From: Clostridiaceae bacterium
Lineage (GTDB): Bacteria; Bacillota; Clostridia; Oscillospirales; Butyricicoccaceae
Assembly (NCBI GenBank): GCA_009911355.1
Contig: QXXE01000029.1
Coordinates: 1 to 48,015, forward strand
Length of the DNA: 48,015 bases
Reading direction: 5' to 3'
The number at the start of each line of letters is the position of its first letter. Positions within the stretch are counted from its first letter, which is position 1. The notes under the pieces are model-generated. The model did no database searches. It was not told the DNA's origin and was given only the letters and a program-made list of their open reading frames with translations. This document shows positions 31,367 to 40,264 of the stretch, one piece after another. The translations under genes and the position numbers were made by a program.

Positions 31367-31471
31367 ATGACTGCAATGCTGATGATCCTGCTGGCGTTTG
31401 CCGCAATGACCGCTTCTCACCTCGCGAACCCTGCCGCGGCGGCAGTGGAGCCCGAGTACGACTACAGATAA
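31367..31471 (+). CDS. YDYR microprotein 3, 34 residues, hydrophobic
   Basis: A 34-residue paralogue: start MTAMLMILLAFAAMTASH, then LANPAAAAVEPE, end YDYR. ATGGAGGTTTTACC before the ATG repeats the ribosome-site block of microprotein 1 almost exactly. A strong terminator follows 12 bases after the stop, closing the operon. As with its paralogues the middle segment (residues 22-30) varies freely while the hydrophobic start and YDYR end are fixed. Function unknown; candidates are a small membrane regulator, a type I-like toxin or a secreted peptide. Confidence 0.75.
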   Translation: MTAMLMILLAFAAMTASHLANPAAAAVEPEYDYR

Positions 31472-31482
31472 CCCATTCAGCG

Positions 31483-31516
31483 GGAAGCCCGTCCGGAAGG
31501 ACGGGCTTCCTGTTTC
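31483..31516 (+). terminator. Terminator of the microprotein operon
   Basis: GGAAGCCCGTCC (31483-31494), loop GGAA, GGACGGGCTTCC (31499-31510), then TGTTTCT. Perfect 12-bp stem with a moderate U-run. Confidence 0.85.
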
Positions 31517-31749
31517 TGCGCGCGCCCCGTTTTGTTGCAAACGCAGTGAAATATTTCCAATTTATCCAGATTCCCGCTCAAATAAGGCGGTTTTACAGCC
31601 TTTCCCCACCCTCCCAGAGAATGTAATATTTCAATTCGCTGGAAGCCCTTGCACGATGGCCGCGGGGCGGGTATACTGGGAAACAGGAAGGCGCACAAGC
31701 CGTGGCAGGCGCCTTTCAGAATTCCGCAACAGAACATGAGGGCAGGATC

Positions 31750-34106
31750 ATGAAACGATACCTAAAGACCCTTTTGCTTTCGCTGCTGACGCCGGCGCTG
31801 CTGACAGCTACCGCCGGTATGGCGGGCGCTTCGGTGTTCCCCGCCCCCTCGACCGACGAGGCGGGTGTGACGCGCTGGGGCTACCTGGGCGACGGCGGCA
31901 AAAAGGTCACTGATTTTATTTACAGCTCCGCGTCGGAGTTCGACGCTTCCGGGCTCGCGGCTGTCACAAACGAGGAAGGCGGCTTCGCCCTGGTCGGGCG
32001 GGACGGCGAGCCCGTGACCGATTGGCTGGAAATGCCGAGGTCCGCCGAATCGGACGGCACGTACAAAGCGCTTGACTATGGCAAACGCATCGACTATTAC
32101 GACAGTGACGGGCAGCTTGCAGGCTCCATCGAGGGCGCGGTGGGCTTCCCGGGCGACGGCCTGGTCGTGACCGGCGTGCGCTCAGGCAGGCGCACGGTTT
32201 ACGGCTACACCGCCCTCCAGCCGGAGGGGCAGGAGGAGGAGGCCGGCGAAGAGGAAGCGCTTCCCGCTGCGGAGGAAGGCGGGGAACCGGCTGAGGAAGA
32301 GGAAGACAGCGGCTTTGCCATCCCGCCGCAGTATCAGGCAGCGGGCGCGTTCCGCAAGGGGCGGGCGCTCGTACAGACCGAAACCGGCGCTTATGCGGTG
32401 ATCAACACGCGCGGGCTGGTGCTCAAGGAGCTGCCCGAGGGGGCGGTGCCCACGGCGCTTGACATCTACGCCGACACCACGGTCATCCTTGAGATGCAGG
32501 GCAAATACGCGCTCTATTCGCTGGACAGCATGCAGTTTGCAACCACTTTCGCCTATGATGAAATCCTCCCGTTTGACCGCGGCGCGGCGCGCTGCCGCAG
32601 CGGCAACCTGTGGGGGCTCATCACCCCATCCGGCTCCGTCGTGATGGAACCGACCTATCCCTACCTCTCCTACATGGGCGAGGGCGTTTACGCGGCGCGC
32701 GGCACCGACCAGGGCGCGGCGGCGGTCAGCGAGACCGGCCGGGTGCCTACACCACCGGGACCTATGTCGGCGGCTTCCAGACCTTCAGCCACGGCCTGTC
32801 ATGGCATGGCAGCCTGGACGGCAGCGTCGTCTTCTTCAACGCCCGCGGCACCCTTGCCGCCCCGCTCCACGGGGTGGAAAACCCGCAGGTGATGACCTCG
32901 CGCACGGCGCGGGTCACGCGCGACGGTGCGGAGTCGTATGTCGATATCTATACCGGCGAAACCATTTACCGCAATGCCCGCAGCTATCCGCTGGACGGCG
33001 GGCTCACGATCACGGCCGAAAGCTACGAGAAATACCTCGGGATGCGCGCCGACGGCACGGAATACGGCTACCACGTCGAGTACCCCCAGCTTTCCGGGCT
33101 CGAGGACGAGGGCGTGCAGGCCACGATCAACGACGCGCTGCGCAGCTTCTTCGTATCCGGCCCTGCGGGCGCGAAGGACCGCTCGCTTGAAGCGACCTTC
33201 GGCTTTTCGGTCGAGGGGCAGGTGCTGGTGGTCTGGGCAAGCGGCGTAAGCGGCCTGGACGACGCGGCAACGGCCTGGTGCGAGTCGATCGGCCTTGACC
33301 TTACGACCGGGGCGCGCTACACGGCCTATGAATCGCTGTTTAACAGCAGCGCGCCGTCTGTGCTCGCGGGGCTGCTCCCGGAGGGCCCGCCCTATTACGA
33401 ATCCCCGCGCATGGACGCGGGCGGCGTGACCTTCTTTTGCAGCTATCCGGCCGAAAAGGGCGCGGAGCCCTACACCGAATCGGTCCGCCTGACCTATGAA
33501 GAATTAGCACAAGCAATCGACTTTGACAGCGCCTGTTACCGGGCGCTGTCTGGGTTTCAGGGGGTGGTCTTCGAGGATGTTCCCTTTGGGCACTGGGCCT
33601 TTGCCGCGACCGCAGAGGTCGCGCACCGGGGCTGGATGCAGGGCAGCGATGGCAAATTCCGCCCTGGCAGCCTGCTGACCGGCGCGGAGGCCGTCGCGAC
33701 GGCGGCGCGGGCGCTCAGCCTGCCCGCCGGGGTGATGCCGCAGCTGCCCGCCGGGGCGTGGTACGCGGCGGACGCGGGCGCGGCCTGGGAAGCCGGGCTG
33801 CTCGAGGGCTTTGAGGAGCCCTGGCTCCACCTGCGGGAGCCGCTCGGGCGCGCCGGCGCGATGCAGCTGCTGGCAAACGCCCTGCTCCGCCGCGGCGCGC
33901 AGCTGCCGGGCGATTCGGAATGCGCCGCCCTGCTTGCCGCCTTTTCCGACGGCGCGTCCGTGCCGGAGGCCCGCCGTACCGCCGCCGCCCTCTGCGTGCG
34001 CGAAGGGCTGGTGCAGGGCAGCGGCGGCGCGCTGCGCCCCCATGACGCCTTCACCCGCGCGGAGTTCGCGCAGGTATTGATGAACTTTGCCGGATGGGCG
34101 GGATAA
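31750..34106 (+). pseudogene. WG-repeat/SLH surface protein, interrupted by a one-base frameshift
   Basis: Two frames together encode one exported protein of about 785 residues. The first (31750-32750) has a signal peptide (KRYLKTLLLSLLTPALL...AGMAGA) and WG-type beta repeats (WGYLGDGGKKVTDFIY, FALVGRDGEPV, WGLITPSGSVVMEPTYPYL), with an acidic Glu-rich insert near residues 170-200. The second (from about 32745) continues with YVGGFQTFSHGLSWHGSL, a DUF3298/DUF4163-like region and C-terminal SLH repeats (FEDVPFGHWAFAATAEVAHRGW), which would bind cell-wall polymer. The join is at CGGGTGCCTAC, where one missing G separates SETGRV from AYTTGTY. It is a real frameshift, a phase-variable site or a sequencing error; I cannot tell. 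The left frame otherwise ends at 32892. Confidence 0.8.
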
Positions 34107-34249
34107 ATGGCGCATTAAAACCCGCCGGGAATTTCCTTAAAAATTATTTTGCAATTTATTCACAAATTGGGGGAACTTCCCGTTGTGTTGCGCCGTCAAA
34201 TATGATAAACTACAAGTACAATCTGGAAAGCTTTTAGGAGGTAACTTTG

Positions 34250-36520
34250 ATGAGACGTACAAAACGCCTGGGCGCATTCCTGATCGCCCTGGTCATGATC
34301 TTTACCATGCTGCCGGTGATGACGGCAGGCGCGGTAAACCTCAGCGGCAATATCGTGCTGGTAATGAACAGCACCGATTTCACCGTGAACGGCACCAAGA
34401 CCAAGATCGATGCGCAGGGTTCAAAGCCGGTGCAGTCAAAGGGCTACACCATGCTCCCGCTGCGCGCGATCCTGGAAGCAACCGGCGGCACGCTGAGCTA
34501 TGACGGCAATACGAAAAAGATCACCATCGTGCGCGGCGGCGACACCGTCGTGCTGACGCTGGACAGCAAGACCGCGGTTGTCAACGGCGGCAGCCGTTCC
34601 CTCGGCGCGGCGCCTTACGCGACCAACGGCCGCACAATGGTACATATCCGTACCCTGGAACTGTTCGGCATGAAGGTTGACTGGGACAGCAAGACCAACA
34701 ACGTAACGGTCAAGTATGTCGAGCCGACCAAAATCTTCAACCTGACCCTGCAAAACGGCATGGGCACGCCCTATTCGAGCGTTGAGATCGCCCCGATGGG
34801 CACCGGCACCCCCGACTGGTCGGGCAACCTGCTCGGCGCGGACACCCTGAACATCAACGGCAACCTGACCGTACAGGCCCCCATCACCGGCACCGGCATG
34901 TACCAGCTGCGCTGCGGCTATGTCTCTGCGGGCAAGACCCTGTACCACACCATCAGCAATGTCAACCTGACCGGCATGACCGACCGGGCGACCATCCTGA
35001 TGAACAGCACCACCACCCCGCAGGTTTCCATCGACGGCAATTCCGCGACCGGCCGCACGATCTCGCTGTACTTCCTGAACAATACCGGGAAAACCATCAG
35101 CGCGATCTACGCGAAGCCCTCAAGCGACGCTTATTTCTCCCAGACCAACCTCATCGGCACCTCCCTGCTTCAGAACGGCGGGCAGGCGAGCACCACTTTC
35201 AGCTATAATGCGTCAAACCCCTATTACGATTTCTACGCAACCTGCACCAATGGCACGAACGAGACTTATACCCGCGTCCCGGTCACAACGACCTCCACGC
35301 AGACCTTCGGTTCGGTTGTGCTGTACGCCAACGGCAAGACCGGCAGCACTGGCGGCAGTTCCTCAGGCAGCGGCGACACCGAGGTTACCTTTAAGAATAA
35401 CTCCGGCAGCAAAATTTATGAAATCCGCGTAGGCACCAAGTCCAGCAGCGTCAAGAGCGGCACGACCGTCTGGTCGGATTCCGACGGCCTTGGCGATGGC
35501 AAGACCACAACTTTCAGCATGGATCTCGGTTCTACTACCAAGTGGTACTTCGGCATCTATACGACCAGAAATCCCGCAGCCAGCCGCAGCCCGAGCGCAA
35601 GCGGCGTAGTCAATTTCAAGAAAACGAATGCAATCTCCGCACGCGTTACCGCCACTGAGGAAGATGATGGCTATGTGCTGATGGATTATGACGAATGCAC
35701 TGATTCCGATTGTAAGGACGAAGATGATGCAAAGGATATCCATGATGATCTGACTGCTTCTAAGAGTTCTGGCGGTAAGGGTTATAAGTCTTCTTATTCT
35801 TCGGAATCTGATTTCAAAGAAGCCGTTGATAGTGATGATCGCGGCCACTATGAAGAACAAGACGGCGAAGTCAGCTTCTCGATCTCCCAGATCAAGTATG
35901 ACGGCTCGTCCTCTTCGTCCAGCAGCGGCGACGGCGACGTTGACCTGAACCTGGTAGCTTACTACGATGATATCGACAATTTCTATATTGTAACCAAGTC
36001 GGACTACGAAGATGACGATATGGATGATGACGATTACGACGACGAGTATGACGATCTGATTTCCGGCACGCTTGACGAGTGCGAATATGAGCTGCTGGAA
36101 GACGCGCTGGAATCGGATGCGTACAATTACCTCGTTTGGGTGATCGGCAGCACAGTCCACAAGGCAAGAATTGATGTTGACGAAGATGATGAATGGGTAA
36201 CGGTTGTGATCACCGGCAAGAACAAGGTAGAATACAACGGTTCTGATGATGAAAAGACGCTGGCGCTGGTTGAAAACTACAGCGGTGACAATAACGTGAA
36301 AGTGATGTTAAACCCCAACTCTGGCGAAGAAATATCATTCAAGCTGGATGATGATAAGTTCGCTTATAGGTGGCTTTCTACCAGCAAAACGTCGGATTGG
36401 AACTTCGATACCGATCTCAACGGTTTTGATGATTCCGATGTTGACCTTGATGATTACAATGGCTTTATCCATGCCCGCTTCGACGAAGATGATTTCACCT
36501 TTAATGAAATCGATGACTAA
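34250..36520 (+). CDS. Secreted copper-amine-oxidase-N-domain protein with beta repeats and an Asp-rich tail
   Basis: A 756-residue exported protein. A signal peptide (about 1-26, ending TAGA) is followed by a copper amine oxidase N-terminal-like domain (about 33-155: TMLPLRAILEATGGTLSYD, RTMVHIRTLELFG), a peptidoglycan- or surface-associated module in Clostridia, not an oxidase. Then come three beta-rich repeats of about 100 residues (near 160-255, 265-365, 378-465) each with an N/G-T-G-K...I...Y start and a Thr/Ser-rich end. From about 475 the protein becomes extremely acidic (runs such as DYEDDDMDDDDYDDEYDD), suggesting Ca2+ or cation binding. TAGGAGGTAAC supports the ATG at 34250. Codons in the acidic part are visibly more AT-rich. 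Confidence 0.8.
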   Translation: MRRTKRLGAFLIALVMIFTMLPVMTAGAVNLSGNIVLVMNSTDFTVNGTKTKIDAQGSKPVQSKGYTMLPLRAILEATGGTLSYDGNTKKITIVRGGDTVVLTLDSKTAVVNGGSRSLGAAPYATNGRTMVHIRTLELFGMKVDWDSKTNNVTVKYVEPTKIFNLTLQNGMGTPYSSVEIAPMGTGTPDWSGNLLGADTLNINGNLTVQAPITGTGMYQLRCGYVSAGKTLYHTISNVNLTGMTDRATILMNSTTTPQVSIDGNSATGRTISLYFLNNTGKTISAIYAKPSSDAYFSQTNLIGTSLLQNGGQASTTFSYNASNPYYDFYATCTNGTNETYTRVPVTTTSTQTFGSVVLYANGKTGSTGGSSSGSGDTEVTFKNNSGSKIYEIRVGTKSSSVKSGTTVWSDSDGLGDGKTTTFSMDLGSTTKWYFGIYTTRNPAASRSPSASGVVNFKKTNAISARVTATEEDDGYVLMDYDECTDSDCKDEDDAKDIHDDLTASKSSGGKGYKSSYSSESDFKEAVDSDDRGHYEEQDGEVSFSISQIKYDGSSSSSSSGDGDVDLNLVAYYDDIDNFYIVTKSDYEDDDMDDDDYDDEYDDLISGTLDECEYELLEDALESDAYNYLVWVIGSTVHKARIDVDEDDEWVTVVITGKNKVEYNGSDDEKTLALVENYSGDNNVKVMLNPNSGEEISFKLDDDKFAYRWLSTSKTSDWNFDTDLNGFDDSDVDLDDYNGFIHARFDEDDFTFNEIDD

Positions 36521-36537
36521 TTAAAAAATTTCCAGCA

Positions 36538-36573
36538 AGCCCCCCGGTTTTTTTAAGCCGGGGGGCTTTTTTT
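36538..36573 (+). terminator. Rho-independent terminator
   Basis: GCCCCCCGG (36539-36547) pairs with CCGGGGGGC (36558-36566), followed by seven Ts. Confidence 0.93.
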
Positions 36574-36586
36574 CCAACAAAAACTG

Positions 36587-36595
36587 TGTTATACT
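36587..36595 (+). promoter_or_regulatory. Extended -10 promoter
   Basis: TGTTATACT: TGn followed by TATACT (36590-36595), about 50 bases before the ArsC-like gene. No good -35. Confidence 0.6.
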
Positions 36596-36645
36596 AAAGG
36601 CACTGCACGCGTTTCGCGTGAAAAAACCCCGCAAGGAGATTCAAC

Positions 36646-36981
36646 GTGAACATCCAGATTTTTGGCAAAAACAAATGCTTTGACACCAAAAAGGCCGAGC
36701 GCTGGTTCAAGGAACGCCGCATCAAATACCAGCTGGTCAGCCTTGACAAATACCCCATGTCCCGCGGCGAATTTGACAGCGTGCGCCGTGCGCTGGGCGG
36801 GCTTGAGCCGCTGATCGACGCCTCGGCGCGCGGCTACGCGTCCCTGGCCTACCTCGCCTTTGAAGAAGACAAAATCGAGCGCCTGCTGGACGACCCGCGC
36901 CTGATGCGCACGCCGGTTGTCCGCAACGGCCGTCTTGCAACCGTCGGTTACTGCCCGGAAACCTGGGCGGGGTGGCAGTGA
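36646..36981 (+). CDS. ArsC/Spx-family thioredoxin-fold protein
   Basis: A 111-residue protein with GKNKCFDTKKAERWFKER, the ArsC/Spx start with a single Cys10, then YQLVSLDKYPMSRGEFDSV, and the cis-Pro block MRTPVVRNG near 88-96. There is no CxxC as in Spx and no arsenate-binding Arg triad that I can confirm, so it is closest to YfgD/ArsC-like proteins of unknown redox role. GTG start at 36646 after AAGGAG. Its TGA overlaps the GTG of the next gene (GTGA), so the two are coupled, an unexpected partnership with an exported protein. Confidence 0.85.
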   Translation: MNIQIFGKNKCFDTKKAERWFKERRIKYQLVSLDKYPMSRGEFDSVRRALGGLEPLIDASARGYASLAYLAFEEDKIERLLDDPRLMRTPVVRNGRLATVGYCPETWAGWQ

Positions 36982-38417
36982 GGGCGCGCCGCGCCGCAGG
37001 GCGCTTTTTCTCGTTGGCGCTGGCGCTGCTGCTGGTGCTGGGCGTGCCTGCGGGGGCCGCAGCCGAAACCGCCTTCACGATGTCCCCGCAGGGCGCGGTG
37101 ACGAAGGAGGAAACCACGGTCATGCGCGGCAGTGCATGGCTGGACACCCGCGCTTACGCTTACCCGGACGGCGCACGGCTTTCGATGATGCGGCTGCGCA
37201 CGGTCGGCGGCGGCACCGCCGCGCAGGATCTCGGCAAGCTGACGCTGGACGGCACGGTGGGCGCGCTGCACCGCTGGGACGAAGCCACAAAAAGCTGGTA
37301 CAACATCCAGCTGCAAACCGGCAGCTATCCTGCCGGGACGTACCATCTCGCCACGCCGCAGGGCAGCGCCCTGCTGGTCACCTCCCAGGCGTATCTTGAC
37401 CACAGCAACGGCATGATTGAGCACCTGCCGGCCTGCGACGGCACGCTGAACGTAACGGCGACGGGGACGGGTTTCCTGTTCACCCTGCGTTCGCCCGCCC
37501 TCCCTGCGAACGTCCATGCGGAATGGTTTTTGATCCGCTCGGACGCGCAGCTGGTCGACTGGTCGCGCAGCGATTCGCTTGAAAAGTGGTCGATTTACTG
37601 TTTTACCGGTGAAAACCGGTGGTGTTACAATGGGTATTATTATAAAGCGCCGGACAGCTATTACCCTTACGGGCCGAATTATTTCCACAACCTGCCTGCG
37701 GCCTACATCGTCGGGCGCATGATGCGCGACGAGGACCAGCCAGCGTCGGCTTATCTGGGGCTCGCGATGCTTGACGTGATGGACGGGCTGCGCAACAGTG
37801 AGGGCTATTGGCCTTCCCTTGCGGGCAGCACCTGGCTGCGCGACGACTACGGCATCGGCCCGGGCTACTTCGACACCCGTTTCAACATCGACCTTGCGGT
37901 CGCGATGCTGAACGCGGTCAGCCGCTACGGGGTAGAGGAGTGGCGTGCCGACCTCATCCGGTTTGGCGATTATTTCTGCGGCTATGCCGAGCGGCATCAT
38001 TTTGATTATCAGCTTGGCGACAAGGTCGGCTGGCTGGTGCAGGATTACGCGCACAAGGACGGCGGCAAGCCGACGCACTGCTCGCTGAACCACCAGGCGG
38101 CGGAAGCGGTATTCCTTTACCGGCTGGCTGCGCTGACGGGCGAGAGCCGCTTCACGGAGACGGCTGAGCTGCTCACCCTTGGCATTGAGAACTCTGCGCC
38201 TTACTGGATCAGGCAGGACGGCGATCTGCACTATTACCGTTTGCCGGACGGTTCTTTTGGGCGCAAGGATTACGCATATTTGACCTACAACGACCTTCTT
38301 GAGCTTCAGCAGTATGTGGCCGAGTCGCGCGGCACCCCAAGCGCGTTAATCAACGGGCTGCTGACGAGCAAAAAGCTCTGGATGGACGCAAACGGGGTTA
38401 CCGATTACAACAAGTAA
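36978..38417 (+). CDS. Secreted alpha/alpha-toroid protein, D-glucuronyl C5-epimerase-like
   Basis: A 479-residue exported protein. A signal peptide (RRAAGRFFSLALALLLVLG, cut near AAAE) is followed by a beta-rich part (to about 215) and a helical C-terminal domain. That domain (YPYGPNYFHNLPAAYIVG, GPGYFDTRFNIDLAVAML, HCSLNHQAAEAVFLYRLAAL, RQDGDLHYYRLPDGSFG) recalls the toroid of D-glucuronyl C5-epimerases or polysaccharide lyases, which act on uronic-acid polymers. I am only moderately sure of the family. The GTG at 36978 overlaps the previous stop. The next genes are AlgI- and AlgJ/X-like, as in alginate modification, which supports a polysaccharide role. Confidence 0.55.
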   Translation: MRARRAAGRFFSLALALLLVLGVPAGAAAETAFTMSPQGAVTKEETTVMRGSAWLDTRAYAYPDGARLSMMRLRTVGGGTAAQDLGKLTLDGTVGALHRWDEATKSWYNIQLQTGSYPAGTYHLATPQGSALLVTSQAYLDHSNGMIEHLPACDGTLNVTATGTGFLFTLRSPALPANVHAEWFLIRSDAQLVDWSRSDSLEKWSIYCFTGENRWCYNGYYYKAPDSYYPYGPNYFHNLPAAYIVGRMMRDEDQPASAYLGLAMLDVMDGLRNSEGYWPSLAGSTWLRDDYGIGPGYFDTRFNIDLAVAMLNAVSRYGVEEWRADLIRFGDYFCGYAERHHFDYQLGDKVGWLVQDYAHKDGGKPTHCSLNHQAAEAVFLYRLAALTGESRFTETAELLTLGIENSAPYWIRQDGDLHYYRLPDGSFGRKDYAYLTYNDLLELQQYVAESRGTPSALINGLLTSKKLWMDANGVTDYNK

Positions 38418-38439
38418 TCGGTGTTCGCCTCCACGGCGG

Positions 38440-38553
38440 GTGCCAGAGGACGCTGTCCTCTGGACTCCTGCCGGTGGCCCTGCCCCCTGGACCCCCGCGA
38501 TTTTTTTGTAAAAAAATCGAGTAAAAACTTCATCCCGCCTGCGGGCGGGGGAA
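38440..38553 (-). repeat. Dispersed GC-rich modular repeat with AT-palindrome cassette
   Basis: In reverse orientation: CCCGCCCGCAGGCGGGATG, AAGTTTTTACTCG, the palindrome GATTTTTTTACAAAAAAATC, then GGGGGTCCAGGGGGCAGGG and a CAGAGGACAGCGTCCTCTG hairpin. The AT-palindrome cassette is shared almost exactly with the copy at 47889, which lies in the opposite orientation. Confidence 0.88.
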
Positions 38554-38578
38554 AGTGCGCGGAGCATTCTTACGCAAA

Positions 38579-38711
38579 TTATACGAATAGTAATATTTTG
38601 TTTGAAATTACGATCTGTATTAAAATGCTTTTGTAATAATCAGGCAAAGAATTACTAATTGTATTATTATATAAATTGTTATAATCATTTAATTTTATAC
38701 GAATCGTAATA
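38579..38711. repeat. Direct repeats TTATACGAAT(A/C)GTAATA in an AT-rich leader
   Basis: TTATACGAATAGTAATA (38579-38595) and TTATACGAATCGTAATA (38695-38711) match at 16 of 17 bases. They bracket a sharply AT-rich stretch that contains the promoter of the acyltransferase gene, so they may be regulator sites. Confidence 0.6.
38677..38685 (+). promoter_or_regulatory. Extended -10 promoter of the acyltransferase gene
   Basis: TGTTATAAT: TGn then TATAAT (38680-38685). Start of transcription would be near 38692, placing the second direct repeat and the hairpin at 38714 in the leader. Confidence 0.6.
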
Positions 38712-38713
38712 CT

Positions 38714-38756
38714 ACGGCCTGTTATATATTGAGAAGATAAAACAGGCCGTATTTTT
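38714..38756 (+). terminator. Attenuator-like terminator in the leader of the acyltransferase gene
   Basis: ACGGCCTGTT (38714-38723) pairs perfectly with AACAGGCCGT (38741-38750), then ATTTTT. The ribosome site CGGAGGA follows at once and the ATG is at 38768. A terminator between a promoter and its own gene implies controlled read-through; otherwise it ends transcription arriving from upstream. Confidence 0.7.
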
Positions 38757-38767
38757 CGGAGGACATC

Positions 38768-40261
38768 ATGCTCTTTAACTCCATTGATTTCCTGCTTTTT
38801 TTCCCGCTGGTCACCGTAGTTTATTTCCTGCTCCCGCACCGGGTACGCTGGGTCTGGCTGCTTGTGACGAGCTATTTTTTCTATATGTGCTGGAATCCCA
38901 AGTATGTTGTGCTGATTGCGTTGTCGACGGTAGTCACCTGGCTGAGCGGCCTGCTGATTGGGCGGGCAGGCCGTGTCCCCGACCCGCGCCGCCGGGCCCT
39001 TCTGCGCAGGCTATGGGTTGCGCTCAGCTTTGTGATCAATCTGGCGGTGCTGTTTTTCTTTAAGTATTTTGGGTTTTTCTGGGAGAATCTGGCTGCGCTC
39101 GCCGGGCTTGCCGGGATTACCCTGCGGCAGCCTGGGTTTGACCTGCTTCTGCCGGTGGGGATTTCGTTTTACTCCTTCCAGGCGCTCGGCTACACGGTTG
39201 ACGTGTACCGCGGCGAACTCCCGCCCGAGCGCAACCTGTTCCGTTATGCGCTTTTTGTGTCATTTTTCCCGCAGCTGGTCGCGGGCCCGATCGAGCGCTC
39301 GCGGAACCTGCTCACCCAGCTTTACGGACGGCACGATTTTGACCCTGACCGCGTCCGCGACGGCCTGCTCCTGATGCTGTGGGGCATGTTTGAAAAGGTG
39401 GTTGTCGCCGACCGCATCGCTTATCTGGTTACTCACGTGTTTGACCGTTATCAGGAGCTCCCCGGCGTCGCGTCGGTGCTGGCGGTGCTGCTGTTCGGCG
39501 TGCAGCTGTACTGCGATTTTGCGGGCTATTCCGACATTGCGCGCGGCGCGGCGGAGGTGCTCGGCTTCCGGCTGATGGTCAACTTCCGCCAGCCCTATTT
39601 TGCCCGTTCGACCCAGGATTTCTGGCGGCGCTGGCATATTTCGCTGTCCTCCTGGTTCCGGGACTATCTCTATATCCCGCTTGGCGGCAGCCGCAAGGGC
39701 ACGGCGCGCAAATATTGGAACCTGCTTGCCGTGCAGCTGACCAGTGGGCTGTGGCACGGTGCAAACTGGACGTATGTTGTGTGGGGCGGGCTGAATGGCC
39801 TTTACCAGATCGCGGGGGCGGCGCTCGCGCCAGGGCGCGAGCGGATATGCAGCCGGCTGCATATCCGGCGGGAAAGCGCCCCGGTACGCGTGCTCAGTGC
39901 GGTATTTGTATTCCTGCTGTATGATTTTTCGCTGCTGTTTTTCCGTGCCCCTAGCCTGCGCACGGCGCTTTCAATGGGAAAACGGGTGCTGCTCCATCTG
40001 GAACCCTTCGCGCTGCGCGGGGACGCGCTGTACACCATCGGCCTTGCCGAGCCGCAGTTTCACGTACTGCTGTGGGCGCTGGCGGCGCTGCTGATCGGCG
40101 ACCTGCTCAAAGAGCGTTTGGGCGAGGTACGGCCTTACTTGGCCCGCCTGCCGCTGCCCGTGCGTTGGGTAGTGTATCTTGTAGGGCTGTTTGTTGTGCT
40201 GCTGTTCGGGATGTACGGCCCCGGCTTTTCGGAAGCGCAGTTCATTTATTTCCAGTTTTGA
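38768..40261 (+). CDS. MBOAT O-acyltransferase (AlgI/DltB-like)
   Basis: A 497-residue protein with about twelve hydrophobic segments. MLFNSIDFLLFFPLVTVVYF, FKYFGFFWEN, LLPVGISFYSFQALGYTVDVYRG, SFFPQLVAGPIERSRNLL and QDFWRRWHISLSSWFRDYLYIPLGGSR are hallmark AlgI blocks. The catalytic His is in SGLWHGANWTYVVWGGLNG near residue 330. It passes acyl (usually acetyl) groups across the membrane to an extracytoplasmic acceptor; the next gene encodes the expected SGNH partner. A leader attenuator-like hairpin precedes it. The natural acceptor may be a secreted polysaccharide. Confidence 0.95.
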   Translation: MLFNSIDFLLFFPLVTVVYFLLPHRVRWVWLLVTSYFFYMCWNPKYVVLIALSTVVTWLSGLLIGRAGRVPDPRRRALLRRLWVALSFVINLAVLFFFKYFGFFWENLAALAGLAGITLRQPGFDLLLPVGISFYSFQALGYTVDVYRGELPPERNLFRYALFVSFFPQLVAGPIERSRNLLTQLYGRHDFDPDRVRDGLLLMLWGMFEKVVVADRIAYLVTHVFDRYQELPGVASVLAVLLFGVQLYCDFAGYSDIARGAAEVLGFRLMVNFRQPYFARSTQDFWRRWHISLSSWFRDYLYIPLGGSRKGTARKYWNLLAVQLTSGLWHGANWTYVVWGGLNGLYQIAGAALAPGRERICSRLHIRRESAPVRVLSAVFVFLLYDFSLLFFRAPSLRTALSMGKRVLLHLEPFALRGDALYTIGLAEPQFHVLLWALAALLIGDLLKERLGEVRPYLARLPLPVRWVVYLVGLFVVLLFGMYGPGFSEAQFIYFQF

Positions 40262-40264
40262 GGG

